Source: Strigamia acuminata (Eukaryota > Arthropoda > Chilopoda > Geophilomorpha > Linotaeniidae). From it: a DNA stretch of 60,000 bases. The notes beneath the pieces are model-generated. The model made no database searches. It saw nothing but the letters and a program-made list of their open reading frames with translations, and had not been told where the DNA came from. The stretch covers positions 684,001 to 744,000 of the forward strand of contig OX442317.1 in NCBI GenBank assembly GCA_949358305.1, given 5' to 3'. A program made the translations under genes and the position numbers. Shown here piece by piece: positions 43,160 through 55,156 of this stretch; position 1 is the stretch's first letter, and each line of letters starts with the position of its first letter.

Positions 43160-45172
43160 TGCAAACTCGAGGGGTAACAAAATGAGGGATATACTTATCC
43201 CTTCCCTTTCCTTTCTTGTTCGGATGCAAAGGATTAAGGAGAAGTGAAAGAGGAACAAAAGACGAGGCAGATTGAAATTGATCTCATCACCGTGCGGATC
43301 GATGCGCTGTGGGAACAGAGTGAGAGACATGTGTCGAGGATTCAATGCATTAAAAGGAAACAAAAAATATATTAGGAAACAAGCTATACCGGAGATAAAC
43401 ATCGACTCACTCCGCTCACTCCCGGCTTTTGCGACTTGACGTTCGCTTTTTATCCGTCTCTCTCCTGCCTCCTCGCTCTTTCATTTTTACTTTTTTTTTT
43501 CATTTTTTCAAAATTCAATTATTTTGTGTTGAAAAATAAAAAAAAATCTAATTCAAAGTGCATCATGTTACCAGCTTCTTCTTTTTTTTTATTATTTTAA
43601 ATTCACTTTTCTCAGAATGTCTCTGGTAAAGGTTAAGTTTTTTGTCTGAGCCAATTACGAGTGGGTCAATTCGATTGTTCCTGTTGAGTTCTCAGGAATG
43701 CACGTTGGCAGATTGGAGCGAAATTAATTTAAAATTCATACGTGGCTCTCGACTTGATCGTAGATATTAGTTTGCAAGCTAAGATTACTTACTTGCAAGA
43801 TGAAATTTCATCGACACTCCAATCCAAACCAATTAAAACGGCGTAGTAAAAAAAAAATAAAAAAAAAATTTAAAAAACTTTTAACCAAATTATTCGCCCC
43901 ACCTCTGATCAATTCTCACCAAATTAGCCAACAATACACCACACTCCCTTAACCTTTTAACCAAAATGACCACTTAAAAAGACCTCCCTCGCCTCTCCTA
44001 CATTTTTAACTTGCTTTATCTCCTTCAATCTCGACTAATTGCAGCAAATAAAGGGGTAATGTTCAACGATGTTCGCAATGCCCCGCAACCAGGTGATCAA
44101 CGGCCCGATCGCCTTTAAAATCAACCGTGCCATTCTTGTCCTGTTGCATATTGCAAACCCAATTCCTCTCGAGGATATATCTGCATTTGATGTAACAACA
44201 CTACTCCCCGCCCCTGCCCCCGCTCCTGCTCTTTAACTTTAAATAATCCATAATGCCTTTTTATCTCACAATCTCGTTTACATGACCATTAAGGTTGCAA
44301 AAAAATCTCAAATAAATAAACAAAAATCTGCATTCGACATCATCAAACAGAGAGAAATGCGTGTCGCACTCTCGCTCACGAGCCGAAGACTTGTTATTTT
44401 CCTTTACGACGGCCCGAAATCACTTTGACTTTACAAGGTATTCGCCACCTCCTGTCTATCGCTCTCTCTCTCTCTCTCTCTCGCCCTTTATATCTCCCCT
44501 CGCCAGCATCCAATCAGGAAATACTGGCAAAAGGTGCGAGGCTACGAACCGAGTTTGTTGCCCCTTTTCTTCGTAATACGCTCGTCTTCTGCTCCTGACA
44601 CCATAAAAACCAAAGTCAACAATTCCTCGCTCCCACCATTTCTTCACGAATGTCACTTGTTGTCACTCACATCTGGCAAACTTCGCATGACGAGCTAACA
44701 ATCCCCCGACGCCCGTGACGTCACCCCAAACACCGTGCCCGTCTCCTTCACCCCCGGAATATTGTATCGATGTAATCCTCTTTGCTGCACGAACAATCGC
44801 AGGCGCGACATTGCAAAAATGCAACGCAACGCTGCACCGCGCGACGCCCCCGCGCCCGCGCCCGCTCCGCCCCACACACCCGCACGTGCTGGACCCGCGC
44901 ACAACTCGGCACATCGCCTCCATCCATCCAATCATTCACCTCTCCGGAGAATCTCGCGCGAAGATTCCGCGCCACCATTTTCCCCATTTTCGGCCCCGCC
45001 GGGGTTAATCGGAGGAACCCCGCTCCGCTGCCTCCCACCCTGCACCCCCGAGCACCGTTCCATCATCAAATAAAACAAAAAGAGCGCCACTTCTACATCT
45101 CTACATCTATCTGCACATTTACACACTGCTTGCTATATGATATAATGCAAAGAAAAGCGAGAAAAATCTTAC
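43160..45172. other. A/T-rich sequence, then a CpG-rich island
   Basis: 43.4-44.3 kb is A/T-rich with poly-A/T runs. A CT microsatellite lies at 44462-44482 and a full CRE at 44716-44723. 44700-45060 is strongly CpG-rich with frames open on both strands, the longest being 222 codons at 44782-45450 +. Those frames are Arg/Pro-rich and end in a GA-repeat-encoded Arg/Glu run, so they are rejected as coding. This island and the one at 45.4-45.7 kb flank the - strand candidate first exon. Confidence 0.5.
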
Positions 45173-45251
45173 CTCGGTTTTTCAGTGCGGCCAGCACGAC
45201 AATTGCTGCGAGTCCTACGAACCAACAACTGTCTCCGAGTACGAATTTCAT
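45173..45251 (-). CDS. Candidate first coding exon with signal peptide
   Basis: On the - strand an ATG at 45251-45249 (A at -3, context ATTACTATGA) opens 26 codons plus one base and runs into CGAG|GTAAGA, a near-consensus donor with GT at 45172-45171. The peptide MKFVLGDSCWFVGLAAIVVL followed by AALKNR has the form of a signal peptide with a hydrophobic core of about 12 residues. The exon ends in phase 1, typical for signal-peptide exons of extracellular proteins. It sits downstream, on its own strand, of a CT-rich leader (the GA tract at 45300-45366) and a CpG-rich island (45400-45700), a plausible promoter. The frame is open upstream to 45563, but that part is encoded by the CT repeat. Exon 2 would lie at lower coordinates and was not identified. 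Confidence 0.35.
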
Positions 45252-45299
45252 AGTAATATTCCCGATGCGGGGTCGGAGAACACACCATGGGATGATGAA

Positions 45300-45366
45300 A
45301 AGGGAGAGAGAGAAGAGAGAGAGAGAGAGAAGAGAGAAAAGAAAGAGAGAAAGAGAAAGAAAGAAT
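45300..45366. repeat. GA-rich microsatellite
   Basis: About 65 bases of GA, GAGAA and GAAA units. On the - strand it is a CT-rich stretch just upstream of the candidate signal-peptide start. Confidence 0.9.
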
Positions 45367-45399
45367 AAAAATGGCAAAAAATCCACTGCCCCTATGTGG

Positions 45400-45740
45400 C
45401 GCCCACGATCCGAGCCGGGGGGCGACCAAGCCGGGAATCCGAGAGAATGATGGCCGTATTGGCAGACGATACCCCCATCGTCACGGTCGAGGGCGAGAGG
45501 AAGGCGTAACCAGTGCGTGAGCGAGACAGTGTGAGAAGAGAGACAACTAAACGGCACAAACACCCGAACCGACTAGCACACCACTGCCGCTTGGCGTCGC
45601 GCCTCTACTGCCAACATCGCTTTAACCCACGCCGCGCCTCCTCCCGCAGCCATCACGTGGCATGCGCCAAATTCGATCGACCCGCTCTCTCGTGTCGATC
45701 GGACAAAACGCCCCAATTACGTCTCGAGCCACTTTAAAAG
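45400..45740. promoter_or_regulatory. CpG-rich island, possible promoter of the - strand exon
   Basis: CpG-rich sequence with ATCACGTGGC (about 45652-45661) and CGATCGAC-type words. It lies upstream of the candidate - strand first exon. No TATA box is evident. The promoter role is inferred from position and composition only. Confidence 0.25.
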
Positions 45741-46283
45741 AAATTTTAAATAAATCAATCAATCAATCAATCAAGAAATAAATAAATAAGCGAAAAGAAA
45801 ATAAATCGATCAACGAGTCAATCAGATTTGGACGAGGAAATAAATAGAAACGCTGGTCGTCATCATCATCTTTATCTCATCTTTATCTCATCTCCATCTG
45901 GACTCGCCCGCTGAGATAGACGAAAACTCCTTGATTGAAAAATCTGAGCGAAATCGCTGATGACCACGACTCGGTCAAGCACGCCAGACGTAGTTTTCAG
46001 GGGTCTTCCAATCTGCTTACATCACCCCTCCACTCCCCTCGCCTCTCAATGGCGCTCCGCATGATTCGAGATCATCGTTCTCTGGCATTCATCCGAAAAA
46101 TTGAGTAGTTGAGCCGAGCAGCGGTCACTGCTCAGAGTACTCTTGATTTTTCAAGACTCAACTGAAATAAAACAATAAATAAAAAAAGAAAAAATGGAAA
46201 AGAAATTTAAAAAAAAAAAAAAAAAATCGCTTTTTTCATTTTTCCTCGATCGGTGTAGAAATTAAACTCTGCCCTCGTTTCAG
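45741..46283. other. Short intergenic or intronic stretch with AATC and A-rich repeats
   Basis: AATC tandem units (about 45752-45772), CTTTATCTCAT duplication (about 45870-45893) and an 18-base A-run at 46209-46226. The end, CTCTGCCCTCGTTTCAG, is the acceptor of the next candidate exon. Confidence 0.55.
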
Positions 46284-46357
46284 TTTTGCATACTAATGAA
46301 TCAAAGCCCGAAATCCCTAACGAGAAAACTTCCCCTTCAAACTACCAGAAAAACGTG
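46284..46357 (+). CDS. Candidate internal exon of an unknown gene
   Basis: CTCTGCCCTCGTTTCAG (acceptor, ending 46283) and AACGTG|GTAAGA (donor) enclose 74 bases. With two bases completing a split codon, the frame reads 24 codons, including NESKPEIPNEKTSPSNYQKN, and ends in phase 0. Of the two other frames, one hits TAA within the exon and the other makes TGA exactly at the splice junction, so only this frame can be read through. Upstream intron phase would be 1. No homology is recognised. Confidence 0.3.
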
Positions 46358-46440
46358 GTAAGAAAAAAATTCAAAACTGTTTTTAATATTTTTTTGTTTT
46401 AAAAATTAAGTAAAATTGTATTCCTTTTCCATATCAACAG
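46358..46440 (+). other. Candidate 83-base intron
   Basis: Starts GTAAGA, is T/A-rich throughout and ends TTCCTTTTCCATATCAACAG. Size and composition are those of a minimal invertebrate intron. Confidence 0.35.
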
Positions 46441-46515
46441 ATGGCAGCGAATAAATTATCCAAATGGCACAGAAGCGAGCGAATCGTTGAATACGGGATA
46501 CGGTGCCGTGAATAG
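46441..46515 (+). CDS. Candidate last coding exon following the 83-base intron
   Basis: Continuing in phase 0 from 46357 the exon reads MAANKLSKWHRSERIVEYGI then RCRE and stops at TAG 46513-46515. A different frame from the same acceptor is open much longer, to TAA at 46729 (YPNGTEASESLNTGYGAVNS...), but would require an incoming phase of 2 and makes TGA if joined to the preceding candidate exon. Several AATAAA hexamers lie downstream (for example about 46691). The product is unknown. The internal Met need not be a start. Confidence 0.28.
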   Translation: MAANKLSKWHRSERIVEYGIRCRE

Positions 46516-46729
46516 CATTCTGTATGTGTGTTATGTATGTATGATCAAACCAAATGTAAACATGTACGATATAGGGGAGACGCGGCTACTGGGTCAGCCA
46601 AGATCAAATAAATCGCAAAGCCTGGGCTCAGTAAACAAGTTCGTTTGTGTGGAAAAAGTTGAAAACATGCGAAACAAGAGATTAAAAGAGAAAATAAACA
46701 TTTCAAACAGCAATTCCCATCCAAATTAA

Positions 46730-48160
46730 TGCATTTACGCACAATTCTATATTTATCAATTAATAAAATTCCTTCAAATACTCAAATTAATGTAATTTCG
46801 GCATTCCAATCATGTTTCAGCTATTCAAAGTCACGTGCACAATTCCAGGCCACTTTGATCCGCTATCTCCATGTTGGCTTGTGCAAGAATTTTCATTTTT
46901 TTAAATAATAAAACAATTTGATTAATTTACAAAAAAAAAAAAAATTTTGAGCTTCACAATTGCCCGTTGTTCATTACCTTGCTTCATTCAACTTTAATTA
47001 AATTTTTTTCAGAACATTCCACACCCAAAAAAAAAATCACTAATCCCGCATAATAAAATTCATGTTTCACATATAAAAAAAAAAATCAAACTTAAAAAAA
47101 AAAAATTAAAAAAAAAATTAAAAAAATTAATAAAAATAATTCCAAAATCATCAAGCGCCCCCTTGCGCTCCCCTGCCACAAAACCTCAATTTAATTGTCC
47201 ACTCAAACCCCAGATGAATTTGTAAAAATCCTCACCAGGTTAAAAAAAAATTGCAGACAACATCCACAAACTCTTCTATGGGAATGCTCGCAGACATCAC
47301 CGTAGCAACGACCCGAGGAAGATGGTCGTCATGGCAACGCAGCCACTGACGTCAAGCGAAGCAAGCTGGCAGCAGGCGCTTTTGTCCTCGTCTTTCTCTT
47401 GAGCTCTTTCTTCTTACTTGGTAGAATCCAAACACAAGCATCTTCTCCACCACCCCAGCCCCTACCCCACCCTACACCACTTTTCGCTCGAGGTTACGTA
47501 AATTCCCGAACCCCCTTGCGCGTTAATTGAAGCTCAGACCCGTTATCATGGAGGCGCACGTTTTAAGAGGAGCGTTCACTCGATAAACTCTCGTGGCATT
47601 TTACAATTAAACTTATTAAACTTTATCTTTCGTTTTTTAAACATTTTTTTCTTCTTTTTTTGCAAAAATAAATCAAACTCAAGTTTCATATTTTTTGTTT
47701 TAATTAAATTCTTTTTTCTCGTGTTTTGCAATTCTGCATTGATACAAAACGTGCAAACAAATTGTTCCGGGGGAAATGGAGGTGCTACGAGATGTGTGGC
47801 TGACAGAGGAGGCTCGACCGGAGATGCATGTTGCATATTAGGTCCATCAATCAAGGTAGAATAAAATTGCGGACGTTTATAGGTCGCGCAAAGGTTAAAA
47901 ATCCGCAATACAGATTGGCTTCACTGCACGCTCACGTGTAGCTGGGCAAAGCGGCCGTACGGGCGGTCAATTCGGAGAAAGGGGAAACGGGATTTACAAC
48001 CGAAAGCTGACCGCAGACGGTAAAACAATAAAAATGGATTTTTTTTCCCTTCATTTTTTATTATTACTTAAAATTTAAAATTAAAAAAAATATAAAATCC
48101 ACAAGTTGATTGCGCAGAAGCGAGTGAGCAAACGATCTATACTCGTTACATTACATATAT
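46730..48160. other. A/T-rich non-coding sequence with CRE and X-box sites
   Basis: A-rich blocks lie at 46930-46945 and 47025-47130. A GC-richer patch at 47280-47360 holds an RFX X-box and a CRE within 30 bases. A - strand frame of 110 codons (47576-47908) contains the cysteine-bearing string PPFPPEQFVCTFCINAELQ but ends in an A-rich low-complexity tail; it is not called. Confidence 0.5.
47325..47354. promoter_or_regulatory. RFX X-box and CRE pair
   Basis: GTCGTCATGGCAAC (47325-47338) fits RYYNYYATRRNRAC and is the exact reverse complement of the site at 25407-25420. A full CRE, TGACGTCA, follows at 47347-47354. RFX and CREB sites adjacent to each other recall the X and X2 boxes of MHC class II-type promoters, although that similarity may be superficial. 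Confidence 0.4.
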
Positions 48161-48796
48161 TTGTTGTCAGATGTTTATAGCATTGTTTGCGGTTGCCATC
48201 ACAGACTTCTCCAAAGCCATTACAGCGGACAAACTAGCGCATCCACAGGGGAGCAAAAGCATGCCGTGTCTACTTATACGCCAGACCACGCGCCAATAAC
48301 GTGGCGCTCATTTGCTCCGCTTCGATCCCTCCGCTTTAACGAGAAAACAACTTATCATTGTGCCTGGCTCGCCAAGAAATTAATCTTTTGCCGGCATCCC
48401 CGATACACGAAAATGAAACGAAAACTGCCGGCCGAGCGCCACCCGTCCCTATTATTCGACTTCAATGGAAGCCATTGGTCACCGCAAACTCAATTGGGTG
48501 CATCCGGCGCAAAAGATGAACAACAAGACAGAACAACTGCAAAAAAACACCACCCTTTTATTTCCAATTTAAAATCACTTCACGGCACAACAGTGTCGCA
48601 CCAAATCCCATTTTTTTGGCTTGTCACTTCCGTTCCAGCGGTCGTGTCACTTCTCGGTTCACCCAACACCCAACGGGTGAAAATTCAAATCCAAATTCAA
48701 ATAAAAAAAATAAAAAAAACTCTCCCGTATTATTCCATTCTCGCAACAATTATGTCCACCTGTTTCAATCGTTGGGTCGCGAACGCCAGAAAATGA
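48161..48796 (+). other. Longest simple + strand open frame outside repeats, not convincing as a gene
   Basis: A 211-codon frame with no ATG at its start; internal Mets begin at MKRKLPAERHPS. Composition is unremarkable until an Ile/Gln/Lys-rich stretch encoded by CAAATTCAAATCCAAATT-like and A-rich repeats. No splice acceptor of quality, domain or poly-A signal bounds it. One frame of this length is roughly expected by chance in the window. Confidence 0.15.
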
Positions 48797-49043
48797 AGGA
48801 AAACACTCCACATTCCGTTCTTTGTACGGGCAAGAGCAGTTCATTTGCGGAGACTGACAGGAATCCAATTATACGAACGGCTGATCAGCTCCGAGTGTGT
48901 TTTCTTGGCTACTGCCCAGTTTCCATTACGACGTTTTCCACGCGCAATTTATATAGAGATGGAGGTTTAAGGAAAAATAAAAAAAAAATAAAAAATAAAA
49001 AATAAAATAAAAAAACCCATCTTCAATTGAATTCGGACCTTTC

Positions 49044-49079
49044 CTCTCTCTCTACGAGTAGCTCTCTCTCTCTCTCTCG
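49044..49079. repeat. CT microsatellite, interrupted
   Basis: Two CT runs separated by TACGAGTAG. Confidence 0.85.
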
Positions 49080-52000
49080 CGACTCCCTGCCGGGCACACC
49101 TCCTCCTTTTTATCCCAAACGCGATTCCGACATCATCGACTGAGCATCGGAATAAAAAGTAAAATAATTCTCATTTCCATTTCCATTTCCTTTTCCTTCC
49201 CTTCCTTCCATCTTCATTAATAATAATTCAGCCGTCCAGCCAGCGCCTGTTTCGCTGTGCGGTCGCCTCTTTAGGATGCCAAAACGCGCTTCAAATTGAT
49301 CCCGAGATGTGCCCACAGCTGTTTTCTCAAATTCCCCCAGTCGCGAGCGAACAATACCCCCCGTTCGCGAGCCCGCAACACGATCTTATTGGCAGTGTCA
49401 GACGTCACACTCGTTATTAGTGAGAGGCCGCTTTAATTCCACGTGGCCACACCCTAAAGTCACGCGCCCATATCGCGTTTGACCGGATCCCATTTCGCAT
49501 ATCACTTTTTGGCCTCTGCGCTCCGCTCCTCTCCGCTCCTCTCCGCTCCCGTCTCATATTTTCCACAATTGACGTCCGACCTGACTGCTAAACAAATGCG
49601 CCCGTGGTCACCGTCAACAATTGCAGATAGGCATCATCAACACGAGCGCTCGGCGGCAGGTGAGGAAATGTGCCGTTGCCGACAGCTCTTTCCAGCGCTT
49701 GCCAGCATCTACACATAAACAGACTTGCAAATAATTGCATCTCTGGGGTAGTAAAACGACACCGGCTTTATTTTCGCCTTTCTTTGTCCTCCGCACTCAA
49801 TTGCGCGCCTTCTGCTAACTTTTAATGCCGCATTCGCGCATCTATATTATCTTCCCTTTCCGCCTAACAGACTAACAGAGTGCAAACACGTTCCGATGAA
49901 CCAACAGCGGCAACCGCATTTCGTTCTTCTTTAATTGCTTCGCGTCAAGGTCGAATTTAATACCTCACAATAATTTCGCTTTGTTTATTAGAATCAAATT
50001 CAAAATGCTTGCAGGTGAACAAGCACTCGCCACCAAAAAACGTGAGTAAAAACACAATTGCGTTCAAGCGAGTGTGCCGTCATTCGTCGTTTGTGTGAAA
50101 AGGAAGGAATCTTAATTGCCGTTTACTCGTAAAAGCCAAAACACAAAACGAAAGAAAGAAAGAAAGACTCTCATCATTCCTAGTTAGGATAGAATGTGAC
50201 TCACGTCTTCCGTTCTATTCTAGCAGCTTTACAGAAACACCAAAAAGCCCACAAACAGACAAACAGAGTGCGAATGCACCTATTTGCTTTAGATGCTGCA
50301 AACTAATTATTTAGGTCTCGCACATTCGCAGTGCAGAAAATCCGATGCAGAAAGAACCGGTATTGGCTCGCTTAAGCATTTCCTTTCGTGGCCGAATCAG
50401 GTCAAACGAAATTAATCCCTTTAGCCAAACAAAAATCTAATAACACCGTAGGAAAAGCAAGCAAAACAAAAGACTAAGAGAGAACACAAGGAAAAAAACT
50501 AGAGTCGTGATAAGTAGATGAAGGGAGAAAAATCTCCTTTGCTTAGAGTAAACATACGTGACATGGCGACCAAGAGACCCCTTATCCTTAACAAACTTAA
50601 CTTCTTTTTAATTTTTTTCGCCTCTTTTCCCTCCCATACACGACCCCGCAACCCCGGCACGTTTAATTGATCACCCAGTTTAAAGTGTAAAGAGAGAACA
50701 CGCATTAATCTCAATTATCTCCCCTTAAATATCCATCCCACTTACACTTTTCCCACATTAATTTCAAAAATAAAATAAAAAACCAACACTTCAAAAACAT
50801 GCAAAACAATTATCAATATTCCTAATTAATTAATTAACTAACTAACTAAGTAATTAATTAACAAAGTTTGTGCGTTGTAAACACAGATTAAACTCAAACA
50901 AAATAATTCACGTCAGAAAATAATAGAAAAAGATTTGCAGGCTGACACCTGTGGCTGAGCAATGGATTTCTCGCTATATAATCCAACGAAGGTGCGACTT
51001 ATCCATCCGATAGCCGGATGCGCAGTAAAAATTAATGGCGTAAATTCAATGAGATTACCTTTTTGCGCGTGCAATTGTGATGCGGCATCGAAATGAGATG
51101 AGGGGCGGGAAAACACACGAAATCGCACTTCGCCATAGGGATAACAATTCCATTTAATAACCAGCCTCTTTGCTGCAAACGCATTGCATACTTCAATCCC
51201 AAAGATAAAAGAAGATTTGCCAAAATTCACCTCACGACTCCAAAATGCACTCCCGCACGAGCCAATTACAGAAGAGTAGATGCTTATACTTCTTCCCCAC
51301 CCCCACTTCTACTTTTATCTCGTGCAACCGGCTATCATTCATTTCAATGCACGTTTTAAGATAAAAGGAAAAGAAGAAGAGAAGAAGAAATAATCATTAA
51401 AGTGGCAAAAGGGGGGAGAAGAGGGTCAATCTCATCACCGGCGTCTTGTTTCTCAATTCCCCTTTTCTTTTCCTTTCTTTTCTCTTCTCTTCTCTCTTTT
51501 CTTTTAGGCCTGCATGTTGATATTTGCTAAAGTGGAGAAATAAACGAGGCAAACATTTTTCTTTCACGTTTTTATTTCCAACTCATTTATCCTCATACAG
51601 ACTAAAAGATGCTCTTGGCACAGGTCCAGATCTCATTTTTGCTACTGAGCTTCAAATATAAGAGAAGAAAATGGAGTCCCTCTTTATCTTGCCTCGATCA
51701 TGGAACAACGGATGAGTAATTTATAGCCGAGAAACTGTTAAAACGCCAAGACATTTTATAACATGCTACCCAACCCATTTCTTTTCCCTTTTCCCCAATC
51801 TTTTACCCTCGCAACCAAATAGCAACCACCCGTCACTGATTGCCGACGATCGACTTCCTAGCTCGCACATTCAATTTTACGAAACCGCAATCAAAGCATT
51901 TCAATCATTTAAACCAATAAATAAGTATAAGTATAGAACGCTCATTTTTTTTTATACTTTATATTTATATATTCTGTATACCTGCACATTTCATGCTATT

Positions 52001-52194
52001 TTACAATCATCATCATTTCAAACACTAAAAAAGCGTTCTGTTTTATTCCCCTACGATTTCCCGCATTCAAATCAAATCCCGTGTAAGACCGGTGACCTCA
52101 TCCATGAAAAGATGCCATTAAAGTCAATTTGTGCGAGAGAAAATGCGTTTATCACCCGACTTTGTGTGTGTAAGTTTTATCAAATAGTATAGGA

Positions 52195-52213
52195 AAAGCG
52201 AGGAGAAGGAAGG

Positions 52214-52248
<35 letters not shown>

Positions 52249-52265
52249 AGGGAGAAGACGAAGAG
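52195..52265. repeat. GA/GAAA purine tract
   Basis: About 70 bases of AGGA, GAAA and GA units. Confidence 0.85.
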
Positions 52266-55131
52266 AAAAAAACGTCAAAATCCTCCCGCTCCCTTAAAAT
52301 AGCTCCCTCGAGTGGTAAGAAGTGGAGGCGTCACTCATTCTTTGCAAAATGTGCCTGATAACTTGTTTTGACACAGAGCCTTGGCTTTATCAAAATTCCC
52401 AGCTGATAATAAAATTCAGACGAGCTCGTCCCAGGAGCAATCGGCGTCTGCCTTTTACAACTTAATCATTTCACTTAAGAAGTGAAAGAGTTAAACAAAA
52501 CAAACAAAAAAAAAATTGTTTTTTAAAAAAAAACCTTCGTTTGCATTTGCATTACAAACTCTAAACAACATCCGGACAAAGTGCGCTCTAGAAAACGGAA
52601 TAAATCATGTAAACACACATTTTACATAAACAAACAACTAACGCGCGGTTTTAAGCGATTTCTGTTGGTTTTGTAGTTTAACTCGCCCATTCTTTACACT
52701 CCCAGGGCCAAAATTGGCCCAATTTCGACTACCGTTAGTAAAATATTAAACTCCTATTACGTGAGCAAAGCTTGTTTCACAATTTCCTGTTGTTTGGGGC
52801 ATTGAATACGGTATTACCGGTAATAGAAAATCTTCTCCTACCTTTGGCATGTGGGACTTGGCTAAAGTTGATAGAAAAATTCGAGTATTTTCAAATGCTG
52901 GTCACTACACAATAATAAAAAAATGATTAATATCTTTGTTCCGTTATTTTTTTAAATAAATAATTCAACGTACATGGAAAACCTGGATATTATTCTGAGT
53001 TCATGCAGTATGCAGGAACGTCATCAATAATAAGCAAGAGTTTCGCGATTTGCAAGATCAATGAAATGTATGTCGTCGACGCGACTGTTAACATTCAGAT
53101 TTTAAGCCGGTGAAAAATTAGCAGTCATGTCTTGAGAAAACATTAAAACGTGTGCTCGTTCCGTCGCTCTCCCTGCAATTCCAGACCAAAATCCTAAAAA
53201 TTATTAAACAAAACCAAATCAAATTAAATATTAAATTGCTTAATTAAAATTAGAAAATTAAAAATTTACCCAATAATCAAAGCCGAAACCCTCGAGAAAA
53301 TTCACGAAATAAAAAACCTAAAAAAAAAATCAAACATCAACAAACAAAAATTCGTTTCCAAAATACATACGTCCGTGATGTTGTCGGTGTAATCAAATGA
53401 AATCAAATGCGAGAAATCAAGTCGTAATGGAATTTTAAAATTTAACTGCCAAGTACGTCGGCGCTTGAAAGCAGTTTAAATACGATTTTTCTCTTTCCTT
53501 AGCCCTAAATCTGTTTGAGACGGGCTTTACTAACTAGATTTTGACTCGCATCAAATTAAATTCATCTGCACTCTTGTGATAGCGTGAAAAACAGCTTTCA
53601 TGCAGACCCCTGGTTAATGTTCTTTCCCCCTTCTCGAGGATAACATTTCAAATTCAATTGCTCACAATCATCAATGAATGATGGGACAAACGCAAATGAA
53701 TTTTTTTTTTATCCCTCAAACTATTATCATCATTCAGCACACTTTCGGCTATGCTAAACACCGGGAATAAAATTACAAGTCCGCCACACATTTCATTCAC
53801 AAATGTTCGTGTTTTTCTTCCTTTTCGCGCGACGCCATTTGCAATTTCCGTTGTTCTGTTAAAAATAGACGAGATTTTAAATTCGTTGTTTAATTACGCA
53901 ACTTGTTTGTTTATACCTTTGGAGGAATGTTAATAGAAACAAGGACGAACTGTTTTCCGATATTTTTTTTTTCCTTTCTTGAAAATGATTAAACCGATAC
54001 TCATTAACGGTTTTTATTAACCACCAACTTGGCATCTTTTGAAATGATTAATGGCTGCATCTGCCGGATTACGTCATACTCGGACAAAATAATCCTCGCT
54101 GGGCGCAAATACTAATTACAAATTCTTAAGTAATAGTTTCGTTTCCTGCTTAAAAAATTAGCTAGAATAATTTCCGCTGATAAAAAGAAAAACAAATGTG
54201 TGTTTAAATATTTAATTCTGACATTTTGCGCGGCGCCCTCTGTAGTTAAGTATCGTCCCGTCAACAAGTAGATGACACCTGACAGTAAAAGAAACGAGTT
54301 GAAAAATTGAAATGAGTGACGTTAAATTTGTACGTACATCGATTTACCTTTATGAATCCATTGTCCTTTGTTGAAAGAATTGAACTCGTGAGAAAAAACT
54401 TAGCTTTTTTTGTTGTTGATCATCCAGCCGTTGCTCAAATTGATGAAACTTAATTTGTCACATAATGTTCATTTATTTCCATCAAGAGCGAAATAAAATT
54501 TATTATCCTACAAAAATGGACCATTAAATAACATTTATTTGTGAACATTTACAACATTAGACAATCAAAGATGGAAGAGAAATTCACGGAACAAATTTAA
54601 TCAAAACATTTCGACCTTTAATGACCAAATTTGCAAAGCATTAAGATTTTCCGCCATTTTGTGCGTTTAGAAATTTGTAGCTGAGCTTGTAAAATACACA
54701 AAATTTGTTTTTCAATTTAATTACGAAACGTTACAGGTATAGTTTGTACGCTCCACTCAAATCCCCGTGTTTACACACACTTGCAAAATCTAATACAGTT
54801 AATTACAAGCCAGATTCGCAAATATTTACATCAAGTTTTAGCTGCATTTCAAAATTATTTCACTTAAATAAAAAAAAATATTTCATTTTCGATTTTTCGC
54901 AAGATCGCAAGCTTAATCGAAAACGTGTTCCGATTCGAGCTGCGCATAAACAAGTCAAACTACGAAACACGTCAACTTCACCTTTTCACATCATCGGAGG
55001 TACAATACGTTCGCTCTCCAGACAAGACACCCAACAACACACGAAGAACGATGCTTGCAAAGTGTGCAAATAATCTTTTGTGCAAACTCTGCACTTTGCT
55101 CTTTTTTCCATCCCCTTTTTTACACAGAAGG

Positions 55132-55156
55132 AAAAAAAAAAAAAAAAAAAAAAAAA
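55132..55156. repeat. Poly-A tract of about 25 bases
   Basis: Uninterrupted A-run followed by further A-rich words to about 55190. Confidence 0.85.

Noticed and set aside
42944-43402. 152-codon - strand frame
   Set aside because: Composition-driven by the GC island; only the short ATG-donor segment within it was kept as a candidate.
44782-45450. 222-codon + strand open frame, the longest in the window
   Set aside because: Arg/Pro-rich from a CpG island, then an Arg/Glu/Lys run encoded by a GA microsatellite; overlaps better - strand evidence; no domain.
47576-47908. Zinc-finger-like string FVCTFC on the - strand
   Set aside because: Only one Cys pair, no second metal-binding pair, and the frame ends in an A-rich low-complexity tail.
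48161-48796. 211-codon + strand open frame as a protein gene
   Set aside because: No ATG at its start, no domain, low-complexity end; a frame of this length is near chance expectation here.
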